From NCBI GenBank assembly GCA_031410595.1, contig JANNZM010000076.1:20196-84195 (forward strand): a DNA stretch of 64,000 nucleotides, read 5' to 3'. The stretch's first letter is position 1. Every line of letters begins with the position of its first letter. A model generated the notes under the pieces. It was not told where the DNA came from, did not search any database, and saw only the letters and a program-made list of their open reading frames with translations. Shown piece after piece: positions 24,104-33,063 of this stretch. A program made the position numbers and the translations under genes. This stretch comes from JANMCE01 sp031410595 (GTDB lineage: Bacteria; Actinomycetota; Acidimicrobiia; Acidimicrobiales; Ilumatobacteraceae).

Positions 24104-25224
24104 GTCCTGCCGCGGTCGGCCAGCGATGCCGCAACCCTGGCCAGCGAGACATCTACCAGCCAACGGCCGCCCTGCTCGATGAGCTGCAAAATGGCTGCTG
24201 CGGCGCTCAGGCCCGCCAGTGGGTCGGCGATGGCGTCGGCCAGAAATCTTGGCTCGCCCGATTGCCAGCCGACCAGTCCTCCGGCTGCGGCGGCATCGTC
24301 GCCGTACCCAATGCGATGGGCGAACTCCTGTGATCGACCGTGGCTCTGGATCGAGAGCCAGAGCCGTGGACCACTTTCAACGACGGCACGGGCATCGATG
24401 CCCATCTGCGCCAACGCCCGGGGTCGCGAGCCTTCAATCACAACGTCCACCCGCTGCAGTAACTCCGCCAGCTGCGCTTGGCCATCGGCACTGGCCAACG
24501 GGAGGCTGATCGATGTGCAGCGGTCATGCAATCGGTCGTAGAACGCGGGCGTGGCCCGCGCACCATCGGGCCGGGAACTGCTCTCGACCGTGATCACCTG
24601 GGCTCCGAGTCGAGCGAGGATATCGGCGGCGAGCGGTCCGGCCCAGAGCGAGGCCAAATTGGCGACGACGCGGCCCCTCAGCGACGTTGGCTGTGCCGGG
24701 CCGACCCTGTCCACCAGCACGGCGCGACCATCGACTATCTCTCTCACGGCGCTGCACGCAAGCCCGAGCAGGCATGCGGTCTCGACCACATCTTCGACGG
24801 TCCGATCACGAACGGCAGACTCGACCAGAGCCCAGGGGTCAACCAAAGACGCAGCTCCAGCGTCGACGCCGAGCCAGGCCGGTAGGGACCTGAAGTCGTC
24901 GGACCGAGCGAGGGAGACCGCGAACCAACCGTCCGCGGCGCGTAGAAGATGGCTCGCGCCGCCGCAACTGACCAGACCAGACCGAGGTAGTCCGAGCATG
25001 GTCGCTCGTTCGGTGAGTAAGCCGAGACCCTGATGCCCAACGAGCTGCGCCAGGGCTGCGCCTCGGGCGTCCAACTGGCGAACCAGGCCAGCCACGTGGC
25101 GTACCACATCAACCGGCGTCGCGACGCTTGGCGCGGTCAAGGCCTGGGCACCGCACCCGATCCAGAGCGCGTCGACGTCAACGTCAGCGGGTGGCCACGC
25201 GGGCGCCAGATGCTGCGAGCTCAC
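24100..25224 (-). CDS. CaiB/BaiF-type CoA-transferase with apparently permuted halves
   Basis: A 374-residue protein in which the two halves of a family III CoA-transferase occur in reverse order. The first half (LLRAADGWFAVSLARSDDF, VDPWALVESAVRDRTVEDVV) resembles the usual C-terminal half (DGWL.....F..L). From about residue 190 comes what is normally the N-terminus: VVANLASLWAGPLAADILAR, LGAQVITVESSSRPDGAR, the ADVVIE-like RVDVVIEGSRPRAL, and GYGDDAAAAGGLVGW with the likely catalytic Asp, then IADPLAGLSAAAAIL. GTG 25224 starts VSSQHLAPAWPPAD; ATG 25269 is an alternative with a fair ribosome site. Coupled to the amidohydrolase. Confidence 0.78.
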   Translation of the reverse strand: MSSQHLAPAWPPADVDVDALWIGCGAQALTAPSVATPVDVVRHVAGLVRQLDARGAALAQLVGHQGLGLLTERATMLGLPRSGLVSCGGASHLLRAADGWFAVSLARSDDFRSLPAWLGVDAGAASLVDPWALVESAVRDRTVEDVVETACLLGLACSAVREIVDGRAVLVDRVGPAQPTSLRGRVVANLASLWAGPLAADILARLGAQVITVESSSRPDGARATPAFYDRLHDRCTSISLPLASADGQAQLAELLQRVDVVIEGSRPRALAQMGIDARAVVESGPRLWLSIQSHGRSQEFAHRIGYGDDAAAAGGLVGWQSGEPRFLADAIADPLAGLSAAAAILQLIEQGGRWLVDVSLARVAASLADRGRT

Positions 25225-25380
25225 CCATGCAGTATGACCGTCGGGTCCTAAGCTCTTCGCATTCGGCATCGCTGGTTCACCTCTGAGGCCTACAACGAGT
25301 TCATTCGTTCTCCCTTTGTCGGCGAGGAACTTGCTGGCGACGATGCGGTCGCGCTGATCCTCATTACCGATGAATCTCAC

Positions 25381-26262
25381 GTGCTCGCTGACCCCGGTAC
25401 GTTGCCCGTCGTCGTCTGCCGCGTTGGACAGACAGATTGGTTCGACCGGGCGCGACATGTTGGCGAGGCCGATCCCGCATGGGACCTTGCGGTTGCAGAT
25501 ATCGATGTCGAACGGCTGATCGAGAATGTGCGGCAGTCGCCTCTGGCGGCCAGCACCCTGGCGGTGCACCTGCGTACCATCAGCACGGTGTCGGTGGAGC
25601 ACGGTCTTGCGCTGGAATCAGCCGCCTACGGCCTCCTGCAAGCAGGACCCGAGTTCGCCACGTGGCGTGCCGGTCAGCCCCCAACCATTTCGTCCGGTGG
25701 CTCTGGCCCCGTTGTCTCCACTGCCAGAGATGGTGGCACGCTGATCATCACCCTGGATCGACCGGCTCGCCACAACGCCATCTCTACCCAGCTGCGAGAT
25801 GAACTCGATGATGCGCTCGCGCTCGCCGAAGCGGACAGCGCTGTTACTTCGGTGGTGCTGCGGGGTAATGGAGCGTCATTTTGTAGCGGGGGTGATCTCA
25901 GTGAGTTCGGGCTGCGACCGGACGCCGCCACCGCCCACATCACGCGACTCGCTCGGAGCCCAGCGCGTCGGCTGCATCGCTTGCGAACTCGAACCACGGT
26001 CCACATCCATGGCGCAACCATGGGCGGTGGTATCGAACTGGCAGCCTTCGCTGACCACATCGTCGCCGATCCTGAAACGGTCATAGCGCTTCCAGAGATC
26101 AGCCTGGGCCTGATGCTCGGAGCGGGAGGCACCGTCAGCATCACTCGCCGCATCGGTCGCCATCGCACTGCGATGCTGGCGCTCACTGGGCAGACCATCG
26201 GGGCTGACACTGCCCTCAGGTGGGGCTTGGTCGATACCATCGCCCGTACCACCGACCTGTGA
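25381..26262 (+). CDS. Enoyl-CoA hydratase/isomerase family protein with N-terminal domain; true start uncertain
   Basis: From GTG 25381 the protein has 293 residues. Residues from about 105 are a crotonase: LIITLDRPARHNAIS, VLRGNGASFCSGGDLSEFG (oxyanion loop), VHIHGATMGGGIELAAFADH and LPEISLGLMLGAGGTVSITR. Before it is a roughly 100-residue domain seen in some actinobacterial crotonases. The same frame stays open and looks coding back to 25252, right after a TAA: FTSEAYNEFIRSPFVGEELA precedes the GTG. No ATG, GTG or TTG exists between 25252 and 25381 in frame, so the start is either internal or has been damaged. The coding-like part lies opposite the leader of the divergent CoA-transferase. 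Confidence 0.75.
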   Translation: MLADPGTLPVVVCRVGQTDWFDRARHVGEADPAWDLAVADIDVERLIENVRQSPLAASTLAVHLRTISTVSVEHGLALESAAYGLLQAGPEFATWRAGQPPTISSGGSGPVVSTARDGGTLIITLDRPARHNAISTQLRDELDDALALAEADSAVTSVVLRGNGASFCSGGDLSEFGLRPDAATAHITRLARSPARRLHRLRTRTTVHIHGATMGGGIELAAFADHIVADPETVIALPEISLGLMLGAGGTVSITRRIGRHRTAMLALTGQTIGADTALRWGLVDTIARTTDL

Positions 26263-26273
26263 AGGGGATTGCC

Positions 26274-27029
26274 ATGGCGCGACTCGACGGAAAGGTTGCG
26301 ATCGTCACCGGCGCCGGACAGGGCGTCGGGCGAGGCATTGCGCTCGCGTTGGCAGCTAAGGGTGCGGCGGTCGTGGTAACCGGCCGCACCCTCGCCAAGT
26401 GCGAAGCGGTTGCCGACGAGATCACCGGGCGCGGCGGGCATGCTAGAGCGGTGGGCTGTGATGTCGAGTCGCGTGCCGAGGTGGACACGATGATCGCTTC
26501 TGCGCTCGCCACCTTCGGCCATCTCGACATCGTCGTGAACAACGCGCAGTCGCTCGTCTACAAGTCGGTGCGCAAGATCACTGAGGACGACATGAACTCG
26601 ATGTGGCAGTCGGGCCCCATGGGGACCTTGCGCGTGATGCAGGCAGCGTATGACGCGCTGCGAGCGAGTCGTGGGTGCGTGATCAATCTCGGTTCGGGTT
26701 CATCTATTCTGCCCCAACCGGCGATGAGCGGGTACGCGATGGCCAAGGAGGCGATTCGCGTGCTGACCCGAGTGACCGCGCTGGAATGGGGCCGGGTGGG
26801 TATCCGAGTCAACGCCATCTGCCCGCTTGCCGAGACACCAGGATGGGAGTTCTTCAAAGGTGAGACACCCGGCTCCGAAGCGCAGGTACTGGCCGCCATT
26901 CCCCTCGGCCGGATGGGGGACCCCGAGGCTGATATCGGTCGCGCCGCGGTGTACCTGGCCAGTGACGACGCGGCTTACGTCACCGGGACCACGCTGATGG
27001 TCGATGGCGGTTTCAACTTTCTCCGATAG
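26274..27029 (+). CDS. SDR-family oxidoreductase
   Basis: A 251-residue classical SDR: VTGAGQGVGRGIALAL, VVTGRTLAKCE (Arg suggests NADP), NNAQSLVY, then INLGSGSS with the catalytic Ser and the YAMAK motif. The C-terminus IPLGRMGDPEADIGRAAVYLASDD / LMVDGGFNFLR is standard. ATG 26274 has GGGGA 8 nt before it and follows the crotonase by 11 nt, so the two form a small operon. The NNAQ (for NNAG) change is seen in a minority of family members. Confidence 0.9.
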   Translation: MARLDGKVAIVTGAGQGVGRGIALALAAKGAAVVVTGRTLAKCEAVADEITGRGGHARAVGCDVESRAEVDTMIASALATFGHLDIVVNNAQSLVYKSVRKITEDDMNSMWQSGPMGTLRVMQAAYDALRASRGCVINLGSGSSILPQPAMSGYAMAKEAIRVLTRVTALEWGRVGIRVNAICPLAETPGWEFFKGETPGSEAQVLAAIPLGRMGDPEADIGRAAVYLASDDAAYVTGTTLMVDGGFNFLR

Positions 27030-27055
27030 TTCGGATGTATCGATGACCGGCCGGC

Positions 27056-29179
27056 CTATGCGGCGGTGATGGTGACAGGGACGGCTGACATGCGGGGCAT
27101 GGCGCTGATGGATTGGAGGTCGACGGTCATGCTGAGCAGCATGTTCACGTTGGCGCCGACCGGACCGCCGGTGGTGTCGGCATCCTGATCGACAGGTAGG
27201 CGACCGAAGCCGTGGGTGATGGAAACGACGCCGCGTCGCATCGAGTCGTCGCTCAGCGCGCAGCACTGCACCCGACCATGATCCGAAATGACCGACACCG
27301 CTGCGCCGTCGGTGAGGCCGAGCGCAGCGAGGTCGTCGGGATGCACCGAACATGGGTTCATCGCGGTCGGCGGCAAGCCGGGCAGGTTTTTTCCGAGCGT
27401 GTTCATCGTCTCCTTGGCCCGCCGGACGACGAGTTGGAAAGGGCGTTGGTCGGCAACTGAGCGAGTGCTGGCCTGTAGGGCGCTGGCCAACTCGTCGGCC
27501 ACGTCGGCGGGCATGACATCGAATCGGTCACTGGCATCCTCGCTTGAGGGAGAGGCAATCACGGGCGCGACAGCGTCGAAAATCAGGCCGTGGGGATGCT
27601 GTTTCACCTCGTCAAGCGGTATGCGGGCCCGAGCCGAGAATGACGCCAATAGTTCGTCGGTCCTGGGCATTGCATCATCAGGTGAGTACTCGCGGCCAGC
27701 GACATGCAGTGACTTGCCGGCCTGCCAGGCGAGGCGCAGGAAGAATTCCCAATCGTCGATGACGCCGTCGGGGGCGGTCATGATGGCCGGCGTGTACTGG
27801 GCGAAGGGCTGGTCGAACAAGGTCTCGTAGGCTCGGGTTGTGTCGGGTCGCTCCAAGTGCATCACGGGCGCGATGACGTAGTGGGCCAGGCTTGCGGTCT
27901 CCGATGGGAACGGATCAACCGTCACGAGCAAATCGAGTGTGGCGAGCGCATCAACGACCTGTCGCTGGCCCGGGATTGCCGCGGCCGGGTTTCCGCCCGA
28001 CACCACGAGCGCTCGCAAACGGTCGGGTCGGAGGCGGGTGATTTCGTCGACCAAACTGACTGCTGGCAACTGCCCCTGCAACAACCCGTAGCCCGAGTCG
28101 CTTTGGTAGCCCGTCTCCCACGTGCGGTTCGGGCCGACCACCTCGGCTCGAGGTGGCTTACCCGACCCGAGCACCGCCGCGCCGGCCGGGGCCTCACCGG
28201 CCGCTGGGAATCGCCCGCACACGATATTCATGCACTGGATGAGGTGCTCTGCCACGTTGGCCCAAGGTGCCATGTCGGGTCCGGTGCCGCTGGTCGCCAC
28301 ACCGCTTCGGGCCTGTCCAAACATGTGAGCGGCTGCAATCAGATCGGTGGCGTCGACCCCACAGATCGAAGCGACAACATCGGGCGTGAATGGTTGCGTC
28401 GCCTGCCGTAAATTGCTCATGCCGAGGGCCCATCGGCTCGTGAATGCGGTGTTCTCGAAGCCCTCGGTCAGCATGATGTTCAACAGCCCAGCGAACAGCA
28501 CGGCGTCCGTGCCCGGGATGAGTTGCAGATGAATATCGGCCCGTGTGGCCACCTCGGTACGGCGCGGGTCAACGACGATCAGCTTCAGGCCCCGTCGTTT
28601 TTCCTGCTGTAAACGGCGGAAGCCGTCGTGGATAGGGAACCCGGTGAAGTAGCCGCCCTGCATCGAAACCAGTGGATTCGTGCCAGCCAGGAGCCACACC
28701 TCGGCATCGGCGAATCGCTGCATGCCTGCCGCCCAACGGCCGAGTCGACCCTCGGCAACCCATTTGGCCGACTGGTCGACCGTCATGGATGAGAACGTTT
28801 TCTTCGACCCCATCGTGCGCCACCACGCCGTCGCGAACGGGTTGGTCAGCGATGCATACGCGGCCTGTGTGCCCGAGTAGAACCCAATGGCGTCGGGCCC
28901 GTAGGTGTCGGCGATATTGCGGAGTTGCTCGGCGATCTCCTCGATAGCGCTCGAGGCCGAGATGTCCTCGAACGTGCCGTCGGCGCAGCGTTTGCGACTG
29001 TTCCGAAATCGTTGCGGATCAGTATGGAAGTCGACGATGCGCCGCCCCTTCCCGCAGGTGAAGCCTTTCGTCAACCCATGCTCGTGGTCGCCCGAGACCG
29101 TCGCTTCCCGGCCCTGCTCAAGGTCAATCAACAACCCGCAAGTAGCAGGACAAAGTCGGCAATACGTGATGTGCCTCAT
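27056..29179 (-). CDS. Molybdopterin-dependent oxidoreductase, single-subunit type
   Basis: A 707-residue member of the DMSO-reductase/formate-dehydrogenase superfamily. Cys7, Cys10, Cys14 and Cys42 (C-x2-C-x3-C-x27-C) form the N-terminal 4Fe-4S site. GFYSGTQAAYASL, WLLAGTNPLVSMQGGYF, KLIVVDPRRTEVATRADIHL and LVVSGGNPAAAIPG are the pterin-binding segments, and the C-terminal domain has MNPCSVHPDDLAALGLTDG with the GRVQ strand. No Tat signal or partner subunits are seen, so it is probably cytoplasmic, taking electrons from a soluble carrier. Substrate unknown. Convergent with the SDR at 26274; 57 nt from the SDR-thioesterase gene. Confidence 0.9.
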   Translation of the reverse strand: MRHITYCRLCPATCGLLIDLEQGREATVSGDHEHGLTKGFTCGKGRRIVDFHTDPQRFRNSRKRCADGTFEDISASSAIEEIAEQLRNIADTYGPDAIGFYSGTQAAYASLTNPFATAWWRTMGSKKTFSSMTVDQSAKWVAEGRLGRWAAGMQRFADAEVWLLAGTNPLVSMQGGYFTGFPIHDGFRRLQQEKRRGLKLIVVDPRRTEVATRADIHLQLIPGTDAVLFAGLLNIMLTEGFENTAFTSRWALGMSNLRQATQPFTPDVVASICGVDATDLIAAAHMFGQARSGVATSGTGPDMAPWANVAEHLIQCMNIVCGRFPAAGEAPAGAAVLGSGKPPRAEVVGPNRTWETGYQSDSGYGLLQGQLPAVSLVDEITRLRPDRLRALVVSGGNPAAAIPGQRQVVDALATLDLLVTVDPFPSETASLAHYVIAPVMHLERPDTTRAYETLFDQPFAQYTPAIMTAPDGVIDDWEFFLRLAWQAGKSLHVAGREYSPDDAMPRTDELLASFSARARIPLDEVKQHPHGLIFDAVAPVIASPSSEDASDRFDVMPADVADELASALQASTRSVADQRPFQLVVRRAKETMNTLGKNLPGLPPTAMNPCSVHPDDLAALGLTDGAAVSVISDHGRVQCCALSDDSMRRGVVSITHGFGRLPVDQDADTTGGPVGANVNMLLSMTVDLQSISAMPRMSAVPVTITAA

Positions 29180-29236
29180 GGCCCACCCTAAATCCCTTTG
29201 GTGGGTGGCGGTTGACGTCGCGAAACCGGGCCGGGC

Positions 29237-31039
29237 CTACGAGACCCGCTGGGTGAGGTTCCGCGCTCGCAGCTTGTCGTGGCGGCGAAGGATGGAGGTT
29301 TGGCTGACTTCGCCGAGCAGGGTGCCATCTTGCGCCCAGAGTTCGGCTCGGCCGTAGCCAAATCCGTTCGCGACCTGCTGGATGTGGACCGACAGCAATA
29401 CCCAGCCGGTGCGAGTGGCCTGCCCCACGCGCAAGGTGTTGTCGAGGCTGTTGCCGGCGTAAGGCTCGCCGATGGCGTCGGCGAAACCAAGGGGCATGAA
29501 GTCGCCGATGAACGCTAACTCTGGCACGGTCACCAGATGATCGGCCTCCGTCCAGACGCGAATCCAGACCGCGAAAGAGCCGTCGCCACGAACGCCACCA
29601 ACGATCTCGTCCAGCTGGCGGCCGCGGGCCAGGCGGTGCTCAACACGATCGCCAAGGTGACCGCCACCAGCCTCAAAAAACCGATAGCGGGGACAGTCGT
29701 CCGGCGAGGCGACGACGGGCGGAGCACCCCAGACCCCATCGATCGCCGTGTCCCGCTGGCCGAGCGCTGAGTGTGCCGTCAGTATCTCCCGACCGCCGCG
29801 GCTGAGTGTGCAGCGGGCTTGCGCGGTGTTTCGTCCGGCAACTTCGACCGTTACATCGACGTCGATCGGTGCCGTGCCCTGAGCGAACGACAGATACTGC
29901 GCCGTCACCCACACTGTCGGGCGCCCCGTGACCGATTCCATCGCCGCGGTCGCTACCCCGAGCCCGGCTCCGCCCTGCACCGAGTGCGCTGGTGTCAACA
30001 CGTGGTTCGGCGGCGTCCACACGAATCGAGTCGGTTCGATCGTGGCCTCCAACTCAAACAAGTTCACCATCGGGTCCACCGGATCAACCATGCGAGCGAC
30101 GCTACCGCCAGCCATGCCCGCGCGCTGAAGCCTGGGGCGGCGGGGCATGAGGCGGCGGTGGAGGGACCGGCCTTCGTCGCCGCTGTTCGCGAAGTAGTCG
30201 AGCGGTCCGGAGAGGTCGGCGATGACGTGTTCGTTGTCGCGGACGTGCTCGATGGTGAGGGCGTCGGAGTCGAAACCGTGGGTGAGGCCGAGGGCGAAAC
30301 GGGCGACGCGGCCGCCGGCGGAGCTCCAGATCTGGCCCGTGACATCGCATGATTCGTGGGCCAGCCAGGCAACGGCGGGGGAGACCTGATTGACGTCAAG
30401 GCGCCTGCCCCAGGCGTCGCCTTCACCGGATCGCCACGACTCGGGCGCCACGCGCGATTGCTGCGACATGGGTGTGAAGGCCATGGCGCCGACCGCGTTC
30501 ACGTGGATGCCAAGGGGGCGACCTTCCAACGCCAAGCTGAGCGTGAGGCCCCAGATGCCGGCCTTGGCTGCCGCGTAACCGGTCGACCCGGCGGTGCCGA
30601 GCAAACCGGAGTTCGACGTGGTCGACACGATGCGTCCGTACCCCTGTGCAGCGAGATGCGGCCAAGCAGCGCGCACGACTCGGAACGCGCTGCCAAGGTT
30701 GACGGCCAACATCTGGTCGAAGAGGTCGTTCGACATCTCGCCCATATCCGCTGCGCGCAACATGCCTGCGTTGTTCACCACGATGTCGAGCCGGCCGTGC
30801 GTTTCAACGGTGGCCGCGATCAGCTCATCGGCCCCGACCGCGGACGCGACATCGGCCGCACACGGTGAGGCCAATCGGCCAGCGTTGACGATCTCGTCCG
30901 CAACCGTCTGAGCTGCTGCGGGGGTCAGGTCGTTGACCACGACCGTTGCCCCCCGTGCGGCGAGCAGATGCGCGTCCGCTCGGCCGAGCCCGCTGCCCGC
31001 GCCGGTGACCACCGCAACCCGTCCGTCGAAGCGAATCAC
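29237..31039 (-). CDS. SDR-acyl-CoA thioesterase fusion protein
   Basis: One 600-residue frame with two enzymes. Residues 1 to about 285 are an SDR: VTGAGSGLGRADAHLLAARG, VVNDLTPAAAQ, NNAGMLRAAD, STTSNSGLLG and YAAAK. Residues about 325-600 resemble an acyl-CoA thioesterase of double-hotdog type: HVLTPAHSVQGGAGLGVATA, PTVWVTAQYLSFAQG, VDVTVEVAGRNTAQARCTL, SLDNTLRVG and GYGRAELWAQDGTLLGEVSQTSIL. The join is a basic linker (RRLMPRRPRLQRAGMAGGSVAR). An internal ATG (MVDPVDPMVNLFE) could also start the thioesterase separately. GTG 31039 overlaps the preceding stop (GTGA). The pair of activities suits reduction or oxidation of a hydroxyacyl-CoA followed by release of CoA. Confidence 0.82.
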   Translation of the reverse strand: MIRFDGRVAVVTGAGSGLGRADAHLLAARGATVVVNDLTPAAAQTVADEIVNAGRLASPCAADVASAVGADELIAATVETHGRLDIVVNNAGMLRAADMGEMSNDLFDQMLAVNLGSAFRVVRAAWPHLAAQGYGRIVSTTSNSGLLGTAGSTGYAAAKAGIWGLTLSLALEGRPLGIHVNAVGAMAFTPMSQQSRVAPESWRSGEGDAWGRRLDVNQVSPAVAWLAHESCDVTGQIWSSAGGRVARFALGLTHGFDSDALTIEHVRDNEHVIADLSGPLDYFANSGDEGRSLHRRLMPRRPRLQRAGMAGGSVARMVDPVDPMVNLFELEATIEPTRFVWTPPNHVLTPAHSVQGGAGLGVATAAMESVTGRPTVWVTAQYLSFAQGTAPIDVDVTVEVAGRNTAQARCTLSRGGREILTAHSALGQRDTAIDGVWGAPPVVASPDDCPRYRFFEAGGGHLGDRVEHRLARGRQLDEIVGGVRGDGSFAVWIRVWTEADHLVTVPELAFIGDFMPLGFADAIGEPYAGNSLDNTLRVGQATRTGWVLLSVHIQQVANGFGYGRAELWAQDGTLLGEVSQTSILRRHDKLRARNLTQRVS

Positions 31040-31911
31040 TCCGGCTGATCTCGATAGTGGTCGAGGACACCCGCAGTGAGGGTGTTGCCGAAGCCGCCGT
31101 CTGGCCAGTTGAACCAGCCGGAAGCGGCCATCGTGCCGCCGTCGGGATGCAGGGTGGTGCCGGTGATGTACGACGACAGCCCTGACGCGAGGAACACGAC
31201 GGAATGGGCGATGTCGCGAGGGGTGCCGAGGCGGGCCATGGGGATCGAAACGCCGACGTTGATCGGGTCCGTCATGGGCTGGGTCTGGCCTTCGGCCCCG
31301 CTGATACCGAGCATGTTGGGCGTGGGAGCAAGGTCTGGTGCCACACAGTTCACTCGGATACCCGACGGCGCAAGTTCGACGGCCATCGTGCGGGAGAAGT
31401 GCGTGACCGCGGCCTTGGCTGCGGAGTAGACCGCAAAGTTGGGTGCGCCACGGTGGCACTCGATAGTGGTGATACTGATGATGCTGCCGCCTCGACCAGC
31501 CGACTTCATCGCCGGAATCGCCCGTGACGTCGCGTGTAAGACATGGGTCAGGTTGGTTCGGATCAGCGCATCCCAGGCGCGGGACGACTGGTCCTCGAAG
31601 GCACCGCGGAATGTGCCGCCAACGACGTTCACCAACGTGTCGAGTCGTCCCCAGCGCTCATCGGCCGCGGCGAACAGCGCGTCGAGCGCGTCGGGTTCAC
31701 GGGCGTCACCGGCGTGCACGATGGCATCAGCGCCCCTTGCATCGAGAGCCGCGGTGATGCTGGCGACCGCGGCCTCATCCCGGTCGACCAGCGCCACCCG
31801 TACGCCGTTGGCCGCGAGGTCAAGCGTGATCGCTTCGCCTAATCCGCCGGCACCGCCGGTCACGATCGCGACGGTGCCAGCCAGGCCGGCTCGTTCTTCC
31901 CACCAGGTCAT
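31036..31911 (-). CDS. SDR-family oxidoreductase
   Basis: A 291-residue SDR: VTGGAGGLGEAITLDLA, ALVDRDEAAVAS (Asp, NAD-type), NVVGGTF in place of NNAG, ISITTIE and YSAAK. A C-terminal tail of about 30 residues (GTMAASGWFNWPDGGFGNTL) extends beyond the usual end. Its ATG overlaps the TGA of the alcohol dehydrogenase and its own stop overlaps the SDR-thioesterase start, so the three genes are translated as a unit. Confidence 0.88.
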   Translation of the reverse strand: MTWWEERAGLAGTVAIVTGGAGGLGEAITLDLAANGVRVALVDRDEAAVASITAALDARGADAIVHAGDAREPDALDALFAAADERWGRLDTLVNVVGGTFRGAFEDQSSRAWDALIRTNLTHVLHATSRAIPAMKSAGRGGSIISITTIECHRGAPNFAVYSAAKAAVTHFSRTMAVELAPSGIRVNCVAPDLAPTPNMLGISGAEGQTQPMTDPINVGVSIPMARLGTPRDIAHSVVFLASGLSSYITGTTLHPDGGTMAASGWFNWPDGGFGNTLTAGVLDHYRDQPE

Positions 31912-33008
31912 GGAGTTCCCCTTGTCGATCGGTCAGATGGAGCGGTTGCATTCGATGCGGTCGGGCTTGGGTCGACCAGAATTTTGACGTGCTGGTCGGC
32001 GTTGTTCAGTAACTCTTCCAGGCCGTCGGCGATGAGCGAGTCGAGCGGAATGTGGTCGCTGATCAACACGTTCGCATCGAACGCGCCGGCGGCAAGCATG
32101 GCGAGCGTGGCGGGGAAATCGACCGCCGGTTCGTACGTCATCGAATATCGGATATCGAGCTCTTTGGCCATCGCCAACCCCATGTCGACCCGGGCCAGAT
32201 CGCCCCAACCGGCGACGCTCACCATCGTGCCGCGAGGCCGCAACGCCTGCAGTCCCTGGGAGAGGGCCGAGTCGTTGGCCGTGGTCTCAAAGACCAGATC
32301 AACACCGTCGCCCACCAAGTCACGCACGACGTGGCGCAGGTTCTCGGTGGTCGGGTCAACAACCGCGGACGCGCCCAGTCGGCGGGCCGCCTCGCGTCGG
32401 GCGGCTGTGGGTTCGGAAACGATGATGGTCGTGGCTCCGGCGGTCCGGACGGCCTGTAGAACACCGAGTCCGATGGGGCCGGCACCGAGTACGAGCACCG
32501 TTGCCCCGAGCGTGGTCGGCGCGCGTCGAACCGCGTGCACCGCGACCGCCATCGGCTCGGCGAGCGCTGCTTCCACGACCCCCAACCCGGCGGGCACGGT
32601 GAATGCCGAGCGGCGCGACACGACCGCGAACTCGGCCAATCCGCCGTGGAGTGGTAGTCGGTAGCCGCCGTACAGGCCGAGCTTGCGGCACATCTGGGGC
32701 CAGGAATGGCTACACGCGTAACAGCTTCCGCACCACTCGATGGGGGCGATCGCAACGGCAGCGCCGACGGCCATGTCCGTAACGCCAGCACCAACTTCAC
32801 GCACGATGCCCGAGAACTCGTGGCCCAGCACCACACCAGGTACGTGCATCGACGCGCCGCCCTTGGATGCTCCCACGTAGGTGTGCAGGTCACTCCCGCA
32901 GAGCCCATTGCGGGCCACCTCGATGAGTACCTCACCCGGCCCCGGTTCTGGTGTCGGCAAATCCTCCAGCCGAATGTCGCGGGGCCCGTAGTACACCGCA
33001 CCCTTCAT
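31908..33008 (-). CDS. Zinc-dependent alcohol dehydrogenase (medium-chain)
   Basis: A 366-residue medium-chain dehydrogenase. The catalytic zinc site is intact (NGLCGSDLH and GHEFSGIV). The structural-zinc lobe, WCGSCYACSHSWPQMC, keeps its Cys set. VLVLGAGPIGLGVLQAVRTAG is the cofactor loop and DLVFETTAND follows. It oxidises or reduces an alcohol/carbonyl with NAD(P). First gene of the operon 29237-33008; a degenerate copy of the repeated palindrome lies upstream between it and the divergent SDR. It serves as the intact comparison for the frameshifted relative at 10626. Confidence 0.92.
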   Translation of the reverse strand: MKGAVYYGPRDIRLEDLPTPEPGPGEVLIEVARNGLCGSDLHTYVGASKGGASMHVPGVVLGHEFSGIVREVGAGVTDMAVGAAVAIAPIEWCGSCYACSHSWPQMCRKLGLYGGYRLPLHGGLAEFAVVSRRSAFTVPAGLGVVEAALAEPMAVAVHAVRRAPTTLGATVLVLGAGPIGLGVLQAVRTAGATTIIVSEPTAARREAARRLGASAVVDPTTENLRHVVRDLVGDGVDLVFETTANDSALSQGLQALRPRGTMVSVAGWGDLARVDMGLAMAKELDIRYSMTYEPAVDFPATLAMLAAGAFDANVLISDHIPLDSLIADGLEELLNNADQHVKILVDPSPTASNATAPSDRSTRGTP

Positions 33009-33033
33009 GGTGGGCCCTTCCCTTCGGTGTAGT

Positions 33034-33047
33034 TGACGACTGTGTCG
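33034..33047. promoter_or_regulatory. Degenerate copy of the TGACR-N4-YGTCA operator
   Basis: TGACG-ACTG-TGTCG in the 55-bp divergent gap between the alcohol dehydrogenase and the SDR at 33064. It fits the consensus of the four strong sites except for the last base (G for A) and an imperfect spacer. Position suits control of both genes, but one mismatch in a short motif means it could be chance. Confidence 0.35.
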
Positions 33048-33063
33048 ACTGTACTCTCGGCTT

